This document shows positions 1 through 9,232 of a stretch of DNA of 64,000 bases, one piece after another. A model generated the notes under the pieces. That model saw nothing but the letters and a program-made list of their open reading frames with translations. It ran no database searches and was not told the DNA's origin. The position numbers and the translations under genes are program-made. Position 1 is the stretch's first letter; every line of letters starts with the position of its first letter. Source of the DNA: Clostridiales bacterium (GTDB taxonomy: Bacteria; Bacillota; Clostridia; Peptostreptococcales; Anaerovoracaceae); assembly GCA_009911365.1 (NCBI GenBank), contig QXXF01000022.1:25255-89254 (forward strand). Direction: 5' to 3'.

Positions 1-750
1 ACGAGAAAACTAGTAGTGGGGAACGTGATTGGTGCGATGCTTTTGATCGCTGCAGCGACCATACTGACTTTCCTGCTGGTAGGAGTGGTGACCGTTCCAT
101 ACAGCAAGAATATCGTCAAATCCCTGATCGGAACAAAAAACTTTTTGGAGAGCGTCGCACAGGGAAATCAAGATGGGATTATCAACAAAAAGGTTCTAGA
201 CCGGCGAGATGAAATCGGTGAAATCGGAAGACTGTCTCTTGCTTTACAAAAATCCGTGACTGAAATGATCGGGACAGATGCGCTGACACACCTGCATAAC
301 AGAAGGAGCGGAAGGCAGCTTTTGATATCTGCCATAGAAGAGCTGAACCAGCATCAGACCCCGTTTACTCTGGCTATGGGCGATATTGACAATTTCAAAA
401 AAGTCAACGACCAGTATGGACACCTGATTGGAGACGTGGTCCTTTCCACTATATCTTCTATTTTCAGCGATCATATGAAAGGCAAGGGTTTTGCCATTCG
501 TTGGGGCGGAGAAGAGTTTGTTTTGGTTTATGAGAACATGGATCAGAATGCTGCTGTTGCTCACATGGAAAAGTTAACGCAAAGGATCAGAGAGGAAAAG
601 ATACAGAGTGAAAACGGAGTATTTTCCATCACCATGACCTTTGGCGTGTCCCAAGGTCGCAAGGATCTGGAGATGAAAGACTTGCTGGCAGAAGCGGATG
701 AAAAGCTTTATTTAGGCAAGCGGCAGGGAAAGGACCAAATCGTCCGGTAG
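1..750 (+). CDS. Membrane-bound diguanylate cyclase (HAMP-GGDEF), 5' end outside window
   Basis: Probable diguanylate cyclase making c-di-GMP from two GTP. The reading frame is open to the left edge, so the N-terminal (probably sensory) part is missing; the GTG at 16 is only the first possible internal start. Seen: a transmembrane segment (about residues 5-30 counted from position 16), a HAMP-like linker with a DEIGEIGRLS motif, then a GGDEF domain of about 160 residues with DALTHLHNRR, DIDNFKKVNDQYGH and an intact catalytic GGEEF at 505-519. The residues in front of the active site read KGKG where RxxD would be, so the product-inhibition I-site is absent. Family knowledge: GGEEF cyclases are active, and loss of RxxD usually removes feedback inhibition. 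It could feed the PelD-like receptor encoded 18 kb downstream, but that link is inference. Confidence 0.9.
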   Translation, partial: TRKLVVGNVIGAMLLIAAATILTFLLVGVVTVPYSKNIVKSLIGTKNFLESVAQGNQDGIINKKVLDRRDEIGEIGRLSLALQKSVTEMIGTDALTHLHNRRSGRQLLISAIEELNQHQTPFTLAMGDIDNFKKVNDQYGHLIGDVVLSTISSIFSDHMKGKGFAIRWGGEEFVLVYENMDQNAAVAHMEKLTQRIREEKIQSENGVFSITMTFGVSQGRKDLEMKDLLAEADEKLYLGKRQGKDQIVR

Positions 751-760
751 AGGAGCAGCA

Positions 761-865
761 ATGAAAAAAATGCTACGGGAAACAGAAAAGATTCCTATAG
801 CATTTCCTACTTTGGCTGCTGCGGCACATCACAAGAGCGAAAGTCTCTTTCTGCTATTCGTTTGA
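761..865 (+). CDS. Possible 34-codon ORF downstream of the cyclase
   Basis: A short ORF starts 10 bp after the cyclase stop, preceded by GAGGAG with a 4-5 nt gap. The peptide begins MKKMLRETEK and then reads IPIAFPTLAAAAHH. That second part faintly resembles the start of small DUF3343 (putative sulfur/selenium carrier) proteins, but it stops far too early for that family. It runs 12 bp into the 3' end of the convergent amidase gene. It may be a small protein, a decayed fragment or chance. Confidence 0.25.
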   Translation: MKKMLRETEKIPIAFPTLAAAAHHKSESLFLLFV

Positions 866-1414
866 TTCCGAGGGCTCTGAAAAAGAAATTGCGAAGTATG
901 CTGCCAAGGACATGGAGAGTCCGCGGGCGATCGCATGGATGTGGTCGATGATCCATTGGGCGTCTTCTTGATTGTCGTGATAGGCTAATTCAATGAGATT
1001 AACAGGTGCTTTTGTTTTTTTCAGTTCTCCAAGTGTAGCGTTTGGGATCGTAGCCACCAGGTTGGGATTGGGATAGATCTCTTTCAGGCCAGCTGCGAAA
1101 ATATCAGCGGCCCGCTTTCCTTCCCTGCTATCCGCATAGTAATAAATATCCGGACCTTGTAAGGCTCCTGACAAGTTTTCCGGTGCCGTGTTGGAATGGA
1201 GTGCGAGATGAAAGTCGTAGCTGCCCGCATTAGACTGAGCGACTACTTGGGATAAGGTGTCATAGGGGTTATTCCTGACAAAAGCGATTTCATTGGCGCG
1301 AAGGTAAGGCACCATGGCATCGGTGATCAAGTTCATGTAGTATTCTTCGCTTCCTGTGCCAGTGACATACTGATTGTGTTCCTGGACGGAAGGGCTGAGA
1401 TAGATGCTACGCAT
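854..1414 (-). CDS. N-acetylmuramoyl-L-alanine amidase (Amidase_3-like)
   Basis: Predicted peptidoglycan hydrolase cleaving the bond between N-acetylmuramic acid and L-alanine of the stem peptide. The start at 1414 (MRSIYLSPSVQEHNQY) is chosen because AGGAGG lies about 7 nt upstream; a longer in-frame start at 1474 has no such site. At 186 aa it is a bare catalytic domain without signal peptide or binding repeats. Amidase_3-like features are the His in the N-terminal SPSVQEHN strand, the Glu pair in GTGSEEYY, the HLALHSNTAP motif (zinc His plus conserved Asn) and the C-terminal NLIELAYHDN catalytic Glu. Clostridial relatives of this compact type are cytoplasmic-looking and often linked to sporulation or cell-wall turnover. 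Its role here is not shown by its neighbours, since it is convergent with the cyclase gene. Confidence 0.8.
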   Translation of the reverse strand: MRSIYLSPSVQEHNQYVTGTGSEEYYMNLITDAMVPYLRANEIAFVRNNPYDTLSQVVAQSNAGSYDFHLALHSNTAPENLSGALQGPDIYYYADSREGKRAADIFAAGLKEIYPNPNLVATIPNATLGELKKTKAPVNLIELAYHDNQEDAQWIIDHIHAIARGLSMSLAAYFAISFSEPSESNE

Positions 1415-1496
1415 AAAGCATCCTCCTTTTTTCCTTTTAGTATCAATATATGAATAGAAAGCAGGAATGTTCAAAAAATCGGTTCCGCGGGGCTAC

Positions 1497-1525
1497 TTGC
1501 AAAACACGGGATTTTGTGATAAAAT
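1497..1525 (+). promoter_or_regulatory. Sigma-A promoter for typA
   Basis: TTGCAA (1497-1502), a 17-bp spacer and TAAAAT (1520-1525), 67 bp before the typA start. Good match to the vegetative consensus. Confidence 0.7.
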
Positions 1526-1592
1526 AGTACGGTTATCGTTTATGTATGATTATGAATGAAACACTTTAAATGGGAAGCAAGGTAAAACAAGA

Positions 1593-3473
1593 ATGGCAGA
1601 AAGACAAAACATTATCAATATAGCAGTGATCGCTCACGTAGACGCAGGTAAATCCACGTTAGTAGACGCGTTTTTAAATCAGAGCGGCGTGTTCCGCGCT
1701 AATGAAGAGGTGATGGACTGCATCATGGACAGCGATGATATCGAGCGGGAACGAGGCATAACTATTTATTCAAAAAACTGTTCTGTTATGCACGGCGATG
1801 TGAAGATCAACATTGTGGATACCCCCGGACACGCAGATTTTTCTTCTGAAGTGGAACGGATCATGAAAACCGTGGATACGGTGATCTTACTGGTGGATTC
1901 TAGTGAAGGACCCATGCCTCAGACCCGGTTTGTGCTGAAAAAATCCTTGGAGCAGGGGATCAATCCGATCCTTTTGATCAACAAGATCGATAAAAAGGAC
2001 GCTAGGATCGATGAGGTGGTGGACGAAGTTTACGAGTTGTTCATGGATCTGGAGGCGAACGACAAACAGCTGGACTTTCCGATCTTATACGGTATTGCGA
2101 GACAAGGCATTGTGGTGTACGACCCAATAGATGCGGAAGGTGTTGAAATCGGCATAGAAGGCAAGAAAGCGAAAAAGAGTGCGACTGGCATGAACGGTCT
2201 GGATATCACGCCTCTGTTCGACACAATCATCAACCATGTGCGGCCATATCCGGACCTGACGGAAGAACCGCTGCAGCTGCAGATTTCCACACTGGGATAT
2301 GATGATTACATTGGGAGACTGGGCATCGGTAGGATCACAAAAGGATCTATTCGGGAGGCCCAGACAGTGGCCCTGGCAAAAGAGGACGGCAGCATCGTCA
2401 GCAGGAAGATCAACCAGGTTTTCATATACAGGGGGCTGAAGCGTGTTCCTGTGCAGGAAGCTCAGGCAGGCGACATTGTGGTGGTGTCTGGTATCGCGGA
2501 CATTTCCATCGGTGAAACCATCTGCGATGAGAAAGATCCTCAGCCAATGGAAATGATCCATATCGAAGAACCGACCTTGTCTATGAATTTCATGGTAAAC
2601 AAGAGTCCTTTCGCAGGAAAGGTAGGAAAGTTCGTGACATCCCGTCACTTGAAGGAACGGCTGGACAAAGAACTGGAAGTCAATGTAGGATTGATGGTAG
2701 AAGAAACCGACTCCACTGACAGCTTTAAAGTATCTGGTAGAGGAGAACTGCATCTTTCCATCCTCATTGAAAACATGAGACGAGAAGGGTATGAACTGGC
2801 GGTTTCCAAACCAGAGGTCATCATGCGGAGGAATGAAAAGAATAAAGTTCTGGAACCCATTGAGGAAGTGGTGATTTCCGTGCCGGATGAATATTCTGGG
2901 TCCGTCATTTCCAAACTAAACTTGAGAAAAGGCCTCATGCGGGAAATGAGCGCGGAAAATGGTTTTACCAGATTAGAGTACCTAGTCCCTACTAGAGGGC
3001 TGCTGGGATATCGGACAGAGTTCATCAATGACACTAGAGGAGAAGGCACCATGGTCAGGCGCTTTGATGGCTTTGATGAATATAAAGGCGAGATCGCCCA
3101 GCGGACAAACGGAGTCGCTATCGCCCAGGAAGAAGGCGTGGCCACGCCTTACGCTCTGTTCAATATCAGCGAGCGGGTCCAGATGTTCATCGAGCCGGGA
3201 ACAAAGGTTTATGAAGGCATGATCATTGGCATGAACAGCCGAGGAGAGGACATGGTCGTTAATCCGTGCAAAGCAAAGAAGGCCACGAACATGCGCGCCG
3301 CGGGAAGCGATGATAACATCAAATTGGCCCCAGCCAGGACGTTTACCTTGGAGGAGGCCTTGGAGTTCATTGATGACGATGAGCTGGTGGAAATCGTTCC
3401 TGATGATATCAGGCTCCGCAAAAAACTGTTAAAAGAACTGGAGCGGAGAAGGAGCGGCAGAACAATCGATTAG
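1593..3473 (+). CDS. typA: Ribosome-associated translational GTPase TypA/BipA
   Basis: EF-G-related GTPase that binds the 70S ribosome and aids 50S assembly and stress adaptation. At 626 aa it has the family length. Seen: G1 loop AHVDAGKST (residues about 13-21), the switch RGITI, G3 DTPGHADF, G4 NKID, then beta-barrel domain II, EF-G-like domains III and V, and the BipA-specific C-terminal domain with RGLLGYRTEF, EGMIIGMNSRGEDMVVN and a terminal RLRKKLL basic tail. The G1 loop reads VDAGKST where most BipA proteins have VDHGKTT; the Ala is EF-G-like and compatible with a P-loop. The ATG follows a modest AAGG-type RBS. The gene appears to start an operon with the mscS-like gene, which begins 14 bp after the stop. 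Confidence 0.95.
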   Translation: MAERQNIINIAVIAHVDAGKSTLVDAFLNQSGVFRANEEVMDCIMDSDDIERERGITIYSKNCSVMHGDVKINIVDTPGHADFSSEVERIMKTVDTVILLVDSSEGPMPQTRFVLKKSLEQGINPILLINKIDKKDARIDEVVDEVYELFMDLEANDKQLDFPILYGIARQGIVVYDPIDAEGVEIGIEGKKAKKSATGMNGLDITPLFDTIINHVRPYPDLTEEPLQLQISTLGYDDYIGRLGIGRITKGSIREAQTVALAKEDGSIVSRKINQVFIYRGLKRVPVQEAQAGDIVVVSGIADISIGETICDEKDPQPMEMIHIEEPTLSMNFMVNKSPFAGKVGKFVTSRHLKERLDKELEVNVGLMVEETDSTDSFKVSGRGELHLSILIENMRREGYELAVSKPEVIMRRNEKNKVLEPIEEVVISVPDEYSGSVISKLNLRKGLMREMSAENGFTRLEYLVPTRGLLGYRTEFINDTRGEGTMVRRFDGFDEYKGEIAQRTNGVAIAQEEGVATPYALFNISERVQMFIEPGTKVYEGMIIGMNSRGEDMVVNPCKAKKATNMRAAGSDDNIKLAPARTFTLEEALEFIDDDELVEIVPDDIRLRKKLLKELERRRSGRTID

Positions 3474-3487
3474 GAGGGTTCTTTACA

Positions 3488-4303
3488 GTGGCAGATTTCA
3501 ATATTTCTGACAGAACTGTGGAACAGCTGATGAACATAGGAATTTCCTTTGTCATATTGACGGTAGGCTGGCTGGTCATTTCCATCGTTTTACGAGTGGC
3601 AAAGAAAGCTCTGGAAAAATCCAGTTTGGATCCGGTACTGTACCGCTTTATTTTGAAAATGATTAAAATTGGCCTTTGGATCATTTTGATCCTGACGATT
3701 TTAGAGCGGTTTGGTTTTAAAATGAACAGCCTGATCACAGTGCTGGCTGCGGCGGGAGCCGCCATAGCCTTGGCTCTGAAGGACAGCCTTGCCAATGTGG
3801 CAGGAGGCATTATGATCTTGATCAACAAGCCATTCTCACAGGATGATTTTATTGACATCAACGGTACGACTGGACAGGTGCGGGACATCGACCTTTTTGT
3901 CACCCATCTGAAAACATATGACAACAAAGTGATTACTATTCCCAATGGCATGGTCAACACATCAGTTTTGGTCAATTACACGAAAGAAAACAAACGACGG
4001 GTAGACTGCTGTTTTGGCATTGGATACGACGATGATATTCAACAGGCTAAGGACATCTTGGCAGAGATCGCGGAAAAAAATCCCAGCATTTATCAGGAGC
4101 CCGCTCCTACCATTGGAGTCGCGGGGCAAAACGACAACTGCGTGTCCATAGACCTAAAGGTCTGGTGCAAGACCGAAGATTATTGGGATGTGAAATATTT
4201 TCTCGAAGAGCAGGTAAAACTGGCCTTTGATAAAGCGGGGATCACGATTCCGTTTCCTCAAATGGACGTGCATATCCGGCGGAAACGGGAAACGAACAAT
4301 TAA
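3488..4303 (+). CDS. Small-conductance mechanosensitive channel, MscS family
   Basis: Membrane tension-gated channel that releases solutes on hypo-osmotic shock. 271 aa, typical of a core MscS. Three transmembrane helices are visible (about residues 12-35, 53-75, 80-105). TM3 has the Ala/Gly-rich pore signature AAAGAAIALALKDSLANVAGG, followed by the beta domain with ITIPNG and a C-terminal alpha/beta vestibule. The GTG start is preceded by AGGAGG that overlaps the typA stop, arguing for translational coupling. Whether conductance is MscS-like or specialised cannot be told from sequence. Confidence 0.9.
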   Translation: MADFNISDRTVEQLMNIGISFVILTVGWLVISIVLRVAKKALEKSSLDPVLYRFILKMIKIGLWIILILTILERFGFKMNSLITVLAAAGAAIALALKDSLANVAGGIMILINKPFSQDDFIDINGTTGQVRDIDLFVTHLKTYDNKVITIPNGMVNTSVLVNYTKENKRRVDCCFGIGYDDDIQQAKDILAEIAEKNPSIYQEPAPTIGVAGQNDNCVSIDLKVWCKTEDYWDVKYFLEEQVKLAFDKAGITIPFPQMDVHIRRKRETNN

Positions 4304-4366
4304 TAGTGGCGGGAAACCGCAAAAAATGGTACAATACAGGATAAACATAGAAAGGAGACTCCGAAT

Positions 4367-7300
4367 ATGGAACAAAACAGAAAGTTTAAGAGAGTGTTGG
4401 TGGCGAACAGAGGAGAAATCGCGATCCGAATATTCAGAGCCTGCAGAGAACTTGGAATCAGAAGCGTGGCTATTTATTCAGAAGAAGATAAGAACACGCT
4501 ATTCAGAACAAAAGCGGACGAATCTTATTGCGTTGGAAAAGGCAAATCCCCGGTAGACGCGTACCTTGCCATTGATGAGATCATCGAGTTGGCAAAGGTA
4601 AAGGGCGTAGACGCGATTCATCCGGGTTATGGATTTTTATCGGAAAACGCGGACTTTGCTAAGGCCTGCGAAGCGTCAGGCATCGTATTCATCGGGCCGA
4701 CTCACGAAATGATGGAAAGCTTGGGCGACAAGATCCAGTCCAAGATTGTTGCGAATAAAGTGGGCGTGCCTACCATCCCAGGGGTGGAAGAGGCTGTTCA
4801 GTCAGAAGAAGACGCGGTAAAATACGCGGAATTCTGCGGTTATCCAGTGATGCTGAAAGCAGCGGCAGGCGGCGGCGGCAGGGGCATGCGTATCGTAAGG
4901 ACTCCCGCGGAATTGATTCCTCAGTTCCGCAGTGCCAAGAGCGAAGCGAAGAAAGCCTTTGGCATCGATGACATGTTCATTGAAAAATATTTGGAACGGC
5001 CAAAACATATCGAAGTCCAGGTGCTGGGCGACAATCACGGCAATTTAGTACATCTTTATGAGAGAGACTGTTCGATCCAAAGAAGGCATCAGAAAGTCGT
5101 AGAATTTACGCCAGCCATATGCATCACCCAAGAACAGCGGGAGAGGATCTGCGCAGACGCACTAAAGATCGCAGGGGCCGTGGATTACAGAAACGCGGGG
5201 ACCGTGGAATTTTTGGTAGACAAAAATGGTGACCATTACTTTATTGAAATGAACCCGAGAATCCAAGTAGAGCATACTGTGACGGAAATGACAACGGGCA
5301 TCGATATTGTGCAGTCACAGATTTTGATTGCGGAGGGATATGCGCTGGATTCAGATGAAGTAAACATAAAAGGGCAGGACTCCGTTCGGCCGAGGGGCCA
5401 TGCGATTCAATGCCGTGTCACTACAGAAGACCCGATCAACGGCTTTGCGCCGGACACAGGTATGATCACCATGTACCGCAGCGCATCTGGATTCGGCATC
5501 CGTTTGGATGGCGGAAATGCGTTTGCGGATTCCACGATTTCCCCATACTACGACAGCCTTTTGGTAAAAGTCACTTCTTGGGCCAGATCCTTTAATGACG
5601 CAGCTAACAAGGCGGTCAGGGCGCTTCGGGAAATGAAGATCAAAGGCGTTAAGACAAATGTTACGTTCCTTCTGAACGTGCTGAACCATCCGACCTTTAG
5701 GGAGGGCAATTGCGACACGGGATTCATTGCCGACAATCCAGAGCTGCTGAACATTCGGGCAAGGCAGGACAAGGAACTAAAAGTCCTTACTTACTTAGGC
5801 GAAAAATTCGTCAACGAAACCAAAGGCGTCAAGCCTGATTTCGATGTGCCGGTTTTCCCAAGGATCAAGCAAGATGTGATCGACGGCTTGTCCGGGACAA
5901 AACAGCTATTAGATGAGAAGGGACCGAAGGGTCTGGTGAACTGGATCCTGGAACAGAAGAAACTGTTGCTGACAGATACCACGATGCGGGACGCACAGCA
6001 GTCTTTGATGGCTACAAGAGTCAGGACCGTGGACATGGAAAAAATCGCACCTGCGGTAGCATACTATGGAAAAGACCTCTTTTCTCTGGAAATGTGGGGC
6101 GGTGCCACCTTTGACACATCCTATCGGTTCCTGAAAGAGTCACCATGGGAAAGACTGGATACCTTGCGCCAGAAAATGCCGAATATCCTGTTTCAGATGC
6201 TGATCCGAGGTGCGAACGGCGTAGGATACAAAAACTATCCTGACAATGTGATTCGCAGATTTGTCAAGGAGTCCGCAAAGTCAGGGATCGATGTGTTCCG
6301 TATCTTTGACTCTCTCAACTGGATCCAAGGCATGGAAGTCGCGCTAGATGAAGTGCTGAACCAAGATAAAGTGGCCGAAGCGTGCATCTGCTATACAGGT
6401 GACATTTTAGATGACAGAAGAGAAAAATATAATCTCAGCTATTATGTAAAGATGGCAAAAGAGTTGGAAAAGAGAGGTTCCCATATCCTGGGGATCAAGG
6501 ACATGTCAGGGCTGATCAAGCCGATGGCGGCAAGAAAACTGATTGATGCTCTCAAACAGGAAATCAGCATTCCGATCCATCTCCACACTCATGACACCAG
6601 CGGAAACGGCATTGCGACCATCCTGATGGCAGCCAGCGGTGGAGTGGATATCGCGGACGCCGCGTTCAACAGCATGTCTGGCCTCACTAGCCAACCGGCT
6701 CTGAACTCCGTAGTGGCAGCCCTGGAAAACACGGGACGCGACACAGGCATTGATCCGGATGGAGTCCAGAAGATTTCTGATTACTGGGCAGCAGTGCGCC
6801 CTGTTTACAAAGGGTTTGAATCAGAACTTTTGGCAAGCTCTGCGGAAATTTACAAGTACGAGATCCCGGGCGGCCAGTATTCCAACTTGAAGCCACAGGT
6901 AGAAAGCTTTGGCCTGGGCCACAAGTTTGAAGAAGTCAAAGACATGTATAAAACAGTAAACGAAATGCTGGGAGACATTGTAAAAGTAACGCCGTCTTCC
7001 AAAGCAGTGGGCGACATGGCTATTTTCATGGTCCAGAACGGGCTGACACCGGAAAATATTTATGAAAAAGCAAGAGACATAGACTTCCCAGATTCCATTG
7101 TTTCTTACTTTGAAGGTATGATGGGACAGCCGGAGGGCGGTTTCCCAGAAAGACTGCAAAAGCTAGTGCTGAAAGATAAGGAGCCGATCACTTGCAGACC
7201 GGGCGAACTGCTTCCTGAAGAAGATTTTGAGGCGATTAAGAAAAAGCTTCAGGATGATTTGGGACTGGAAGGCACGGAACGGCAGGCTCTCAGCTACGCT

Positions 7301-7810
7301 CTATATCCAAAGGTATTTGAAGACTTTATCGCCAGCCTGAAAAAGGAGGGCAACTTCCGCATGATGGGAAGCGATATCTTCTTCCATGGCTTAGCGGAAG
7401 GCGAAACTTGTGAAGTGAAGATCGCTGAAGGCAAGGAGTTGGTGATCCGGCTCAACGATGTGCGTGATGCGAACGAAGAAGGCTTCCGGGACGTGGTGTT
7501 TGAAGTGAACGGCAACCGGAGTGCGGTGCGGATCAAGGATAAGGACGCGAGCATCGTGGCTACAGCGTCTCAGATCCTCTATGCCAATGAAGAAGACCCG
7601 TCTGAGATCGGGGCCAATATCCCAGGCAACATCTTAAAGATGCTGGTAGAAGAAGGCGATGAAGTGGACGAAAAGCAGCCAATCGCTGTGATCGAAGCTA
7701 TGAAGATGGAAACCAATATCTTATCACCTATGAAGGGCACTGTTGACAAGATCTATGTCAAAGAGGGTCAGCAGGTGAAAGCGGGAGAACTGGTGGCTAA
7801 GTTGAAATAA
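4367..7810 (+). CDS. pyc: Pyruvate carboxylase
   Basis: ATP- and biotin-dependent carboxylation of pyruvate to oxaloacetate (anaplerosis). At 1147 aa it is a full-length single-chain enzyme. Order: biotin carboxylase (about 1-455; AAAGGGGRGMR ATP-grasp loop, EMNPRIQVEHTVTE), carboxyltransferase TIM barrel (about 530-800; TTMRDAQQSLMATR, HLHTHDTSGNG metal-binding His pair), the allosteric linker, and the biotinyl carrier domain (about 1075-1147) with EAMKMETN. The biotinylated Lys is residue 1113 (codon 7703-7705). The ATG has AAGGAG about 8 nt upstream. A TACAAT -10-like element at 4330-4335 lacks a convincing -35, so independent transcription is uncertain. Confidence 0.97.
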   Translation: MEQNRKFKRVLVANRGEIAIRIFRACRELGIRSVAIYSEEDKNTLFRTKADESYCVGKGKSPVDAYLAIDEIIELAKVKGVDAIHPGYGFLSENADFAKACEASGIVFIGPTHEMMESLGDKIQSKIVANKVGVPTIPGVEEAVQSEEDAVKYAEFCGYPVMLKAAAGGGGRGMRIVRTPAELIPQFRSAKSEAKKAFGIDDMFIEKYLERPKHIEVQVLGDNHGNLVHLYERDCSIQRRHQKVVEFTPAICITQEQRERICADALKIAGAVDYRNAGTVEFLVDKNGDHYFIEMNPRIQVEHTVTEMTTGIDIVQSQILIAEGYALDSDEVNIKGQDSVRPRGHAIQCRVTTEDPINGFAPDTGMITMYRSASGFGIRLDGGNAFADSTISPYYDSLLVKVTSWARSFNDAANKAVRALREMKIKGVKTNVTFLLNVLNHPTFREGNCDTGFIADNPELLNIRARQDKELKVLTYLGEKFVNETKGVKPDFDVPVFPRIKQDVIDGLSGTKQLLDEKGPKGLVNWILEQKKLLLTDTTMRDAQQSLMATRVRTVDMEKIAPAVAYYGKDLFSLEMWGGATFDTSYRFLKESPWERLDTLRQKMPNILFQMLIRGANGVGYKNYPDNVIRRFVKESAKSGIDVFRIFDSLNWIQGMEVALDEVLNQDKVAEACICYTGDILDDRREKYNLSYYVKMAKELEKRGSHILGIKDMSGLIKPMAARKLIDALKQEISIPIHLHTHDTSGNGIATILMAASGGVDIADAAFNSMSGLTSQPALNSVVAALENTGRDTGIDPDGVQKISDYWAAVRPVYKGFESELLASSAEIYKYEIPGGQYSNLKPQVESFGLGHKFEEVKDMYKTVNEMLGDIVKVTPSSKAVGDMAIFMVQNGLTPENIYEKARDIDFPDSIVSYFEGMMGQPEGGFPERLQKLVLKDKEPITCRPGELLPEEDFEAIKKKLQDDLGLEGTERQALSYALYPKVFEDFIASLKKEGNFRMMGSDIFFHGLAEGETCEVKIAEGKELVIRLNDVRDANEEGFRDVVFEVNGNRSAVRIKDKDASIVATASQILYANEEDPSEIGANIPGNILKMLVEEGDEVDEKQPIAVIEAMKMETNILSPMKGTVDKIYVKEGQQVKAGELVAKLK

Positions 7811-7841
7811 ACGCAGTTGTTTTGAGGTAAAGGAGTTTGCT

Positions 7842-8078
7842 ATGGGCAATGGTATCCTTGGAAAGTTTATCTATTTTTGGATTTTTCTCATAGGTGGGCT
7901 ATGTGCGGCCAAGCTTTTCGGCATCGCGGACACGCCGGGGAACATGGTGGTTCTCAGCGTCTCGCTGGCGTTCATTTATGTGGGTTGGACGTTTCTGCGA
8001 GCGAAATCCAAGAAAAACATGGCAGAAAAGGATGCGGTTCCCGCACCAAGAAACAATCACAAGAAGAAGAAAAAATGA
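7842..8078 (+). CDS. Small membrane protein with Lys-rich tail
   Basis: 78 aa, family not recognised. Two hydrophobic helices (about residues 7-25 and 33-52) are followed by a strongly basic C-terminus ending in a run of Lys, so both ends are probably cytoplasmic. AAAGGAG lies about 7 nt before the ATG. It begins 31 bp after pyc and precedes a terminator-like hairpin, so it is probably co-transcribed with pyc. Confidence 0.65.
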   Translation: MGNGILGKFIYFWIFLIGGLCAAKLFGIADTPGNMVVLSVSLAFIYVGWTFLRAKSKKNMAEKDAVPAPRNNHKKKKK

Positions 8079-8094
8079 CGCAAATGTGAGGATT

Positions 8095-8135
8095 CCCTGT
8101 CTGGGCATAAAAACCGGGCAGGGGATGCTTTTATA
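8095..8135 (+). terminator. Probable rho-independent terminator after pyc/small ORF
   Basis: CCCTGTCTGG (8095-8104) can pair with CCGGGCAGGG (8114-8123) including two G-U pairs, followed by a short GCTTTTAT stretch. The U-tract is weak. Confidence 0.5.
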
Positions 8136-8215
8136 CAGGCAGCAAATATCGATTCCGATGTTTTCATGGGATCAGCAAGATCCCCATTTATACTAGCAAT
8201 ATGGAGGGCAGCGCT

Positions 8216-9160
8216 TTGAGAAACAGAGACGCAATGAAAAAGAAAAGGAGCATCGTGGTTCCACTGGGAGTGGGTATCGTGGTCCTTTTGGCTCTCGTGG
8301 CCTTGGGGGCTTGGTTTTACCTGCAATGGCAGCAGAAGGGCGAAGAGCCGAAAACCCAGTCACTGACAGTCATCCAGCTTAACACAGAAGAACTCCGAAA
8401 GATCACTTATACAGATTTTCAAAGCACTGTGACTTTGCGGAAAAAGAAGGGAAAATGGTATCGTGCGAAAAATCCCGATTTTCCGTTGGATCAGTTCCAG
8501 ACAGAAAACATGGTGAAGGCGTTTTCACAGATCACAGCCACCAGCATGATTGCGGATCCCGATTCCCTGCCCAGTTATGGATTGATGAATCCCATGTACA
8601 TGATTACCCTTACAGATAAGCGTAAAAACGATACAGTGGTGAAGATCGGTAACATGGCCGGGGCCTCCGATTATTATCTTACAGCGGACGAGGGAAAAAC
8701 GATCTACACGGTGGGTAGCCATTTGCTGGGTTTTTTAGTTTTTAATGAAAAAGATCTGCTCCAAAAAGACTTGTTTCCAGCGATCAGCGGCGCTACCCTG
8801 AAATCCATCACCATAACCAGGAATGGCAAAAACATCGACGTTTGTCCCAATGAAAGCGCAGGAGACCCGGAAAAGCTGGTTACTTACGGCAGTGAGCTGT
8901 CCACAATCCGTCTGGATGACTGCGTAAACTATCATGCGGACAAAGGGCAGCTGAAAGCTTATGGGCTTGATGAAAAATCCCGCAAAGAAGTGACTGCGGT
9001 TTATGAAGACGCACAGACCAGAGAAAAGAGGACTCACGTCTTTTATATGGGAAAACCATTCCAAGAAGAGGGCGTGGAGTATGTTTATATGCAGATGGTA
9101 GGTTCAAAGCTGATCTACAAAGTGTACCTTTCGGGAGTGCAAAAGCTGGTGGGCAGGTAA
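8216..9160 (+). CDS. DUF4340 domain membrane-anchored protein
   Basis: A DUF4340-type protein: one N-terminal transmembrane helix (about residues 14-36), then an extracytoplasmic region with repeated beta-rich DUF4340 units (LRKKKGKWYRAKNPDFPLD, YGLMNPMYMITLTD, YYLTADEGKTIYTVGSHL). The TTG at 8216 is preferred because GGAGGG (8203-8208) sits 7 nt upstream. The ATG at 8201 overlaps that Shine-Dalgarno, and a third in-frame ATG lies at 8234. Family knowledge: DUF4340 proteins often accompany GldG-type ABC systems, but no such genes are adjacent and the function is unknown. It sits alone between a terminator and spoVAF. Confidence 0.7.
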   Translation: MRNRDAMKKKRSIVVPLGVGIVVLLALVALGAWFYLQWQQKGEEPKTQSLTVIQLNTEELRKITYTDFQSTVTLRKKKGKWYRAKNPDFPLDQFQTENMVKAFSQITATSMIADPDSLPSYGLMNPMYMITLTDKRKNDTVVKIGNMAGASDYYLTADEGKTIYTVGSHLLGFLVFNEKDLLQKDLFPAISGATLKSITITRNGKNIDVCPNESAGDPEKLVTYGSELSTIRLDDCVNYHADKGQLKAYGLDEKSRKEVTAVYEDAQTREKRTHVFYMGKPFQEEGVEYVYMQMVGSKLIYKVYLSGVQKLVGR

Positions 9161-9175
9161 AAGCCCGGATTTCAT

Positions 9176-9204
9176 GTATGATATTTCCTCATTCCGGCAA
9201 ACTA
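9176..9204 (+). promoter_or_regulatory. Possible forespore sigma-G/sigma-F promoter of spoVAF
   Basis: GTATG (9176-9180), a 17-bp gap, then CAAACTA (9198-9204). This resembles the GHATR / CATnnTA pattern of sigma-G promoters with one mismatch in the -10. No convincing sigma-A promoter was seen in the 72-bp gap. Confidence 0.4.
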
Positions 9205-9232
9205 AACATAGATTTGTTAGGAGTGAGAAAAT

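Noticed and set aside
2085-2753. Long minus-strand ORFs (up to 222 codons) inside typA and similar shadows inside other genes
   Set aside because: They lie opposite strongly conserved coding frames, lack RBS and show no domain resemblance.
4304-4335. Separate promoter for pyc around TACAAT at 4330
   Set aside because: No acceptable -35 was found 16-18 bp upstream, so it is only mentioned in the gene entry.
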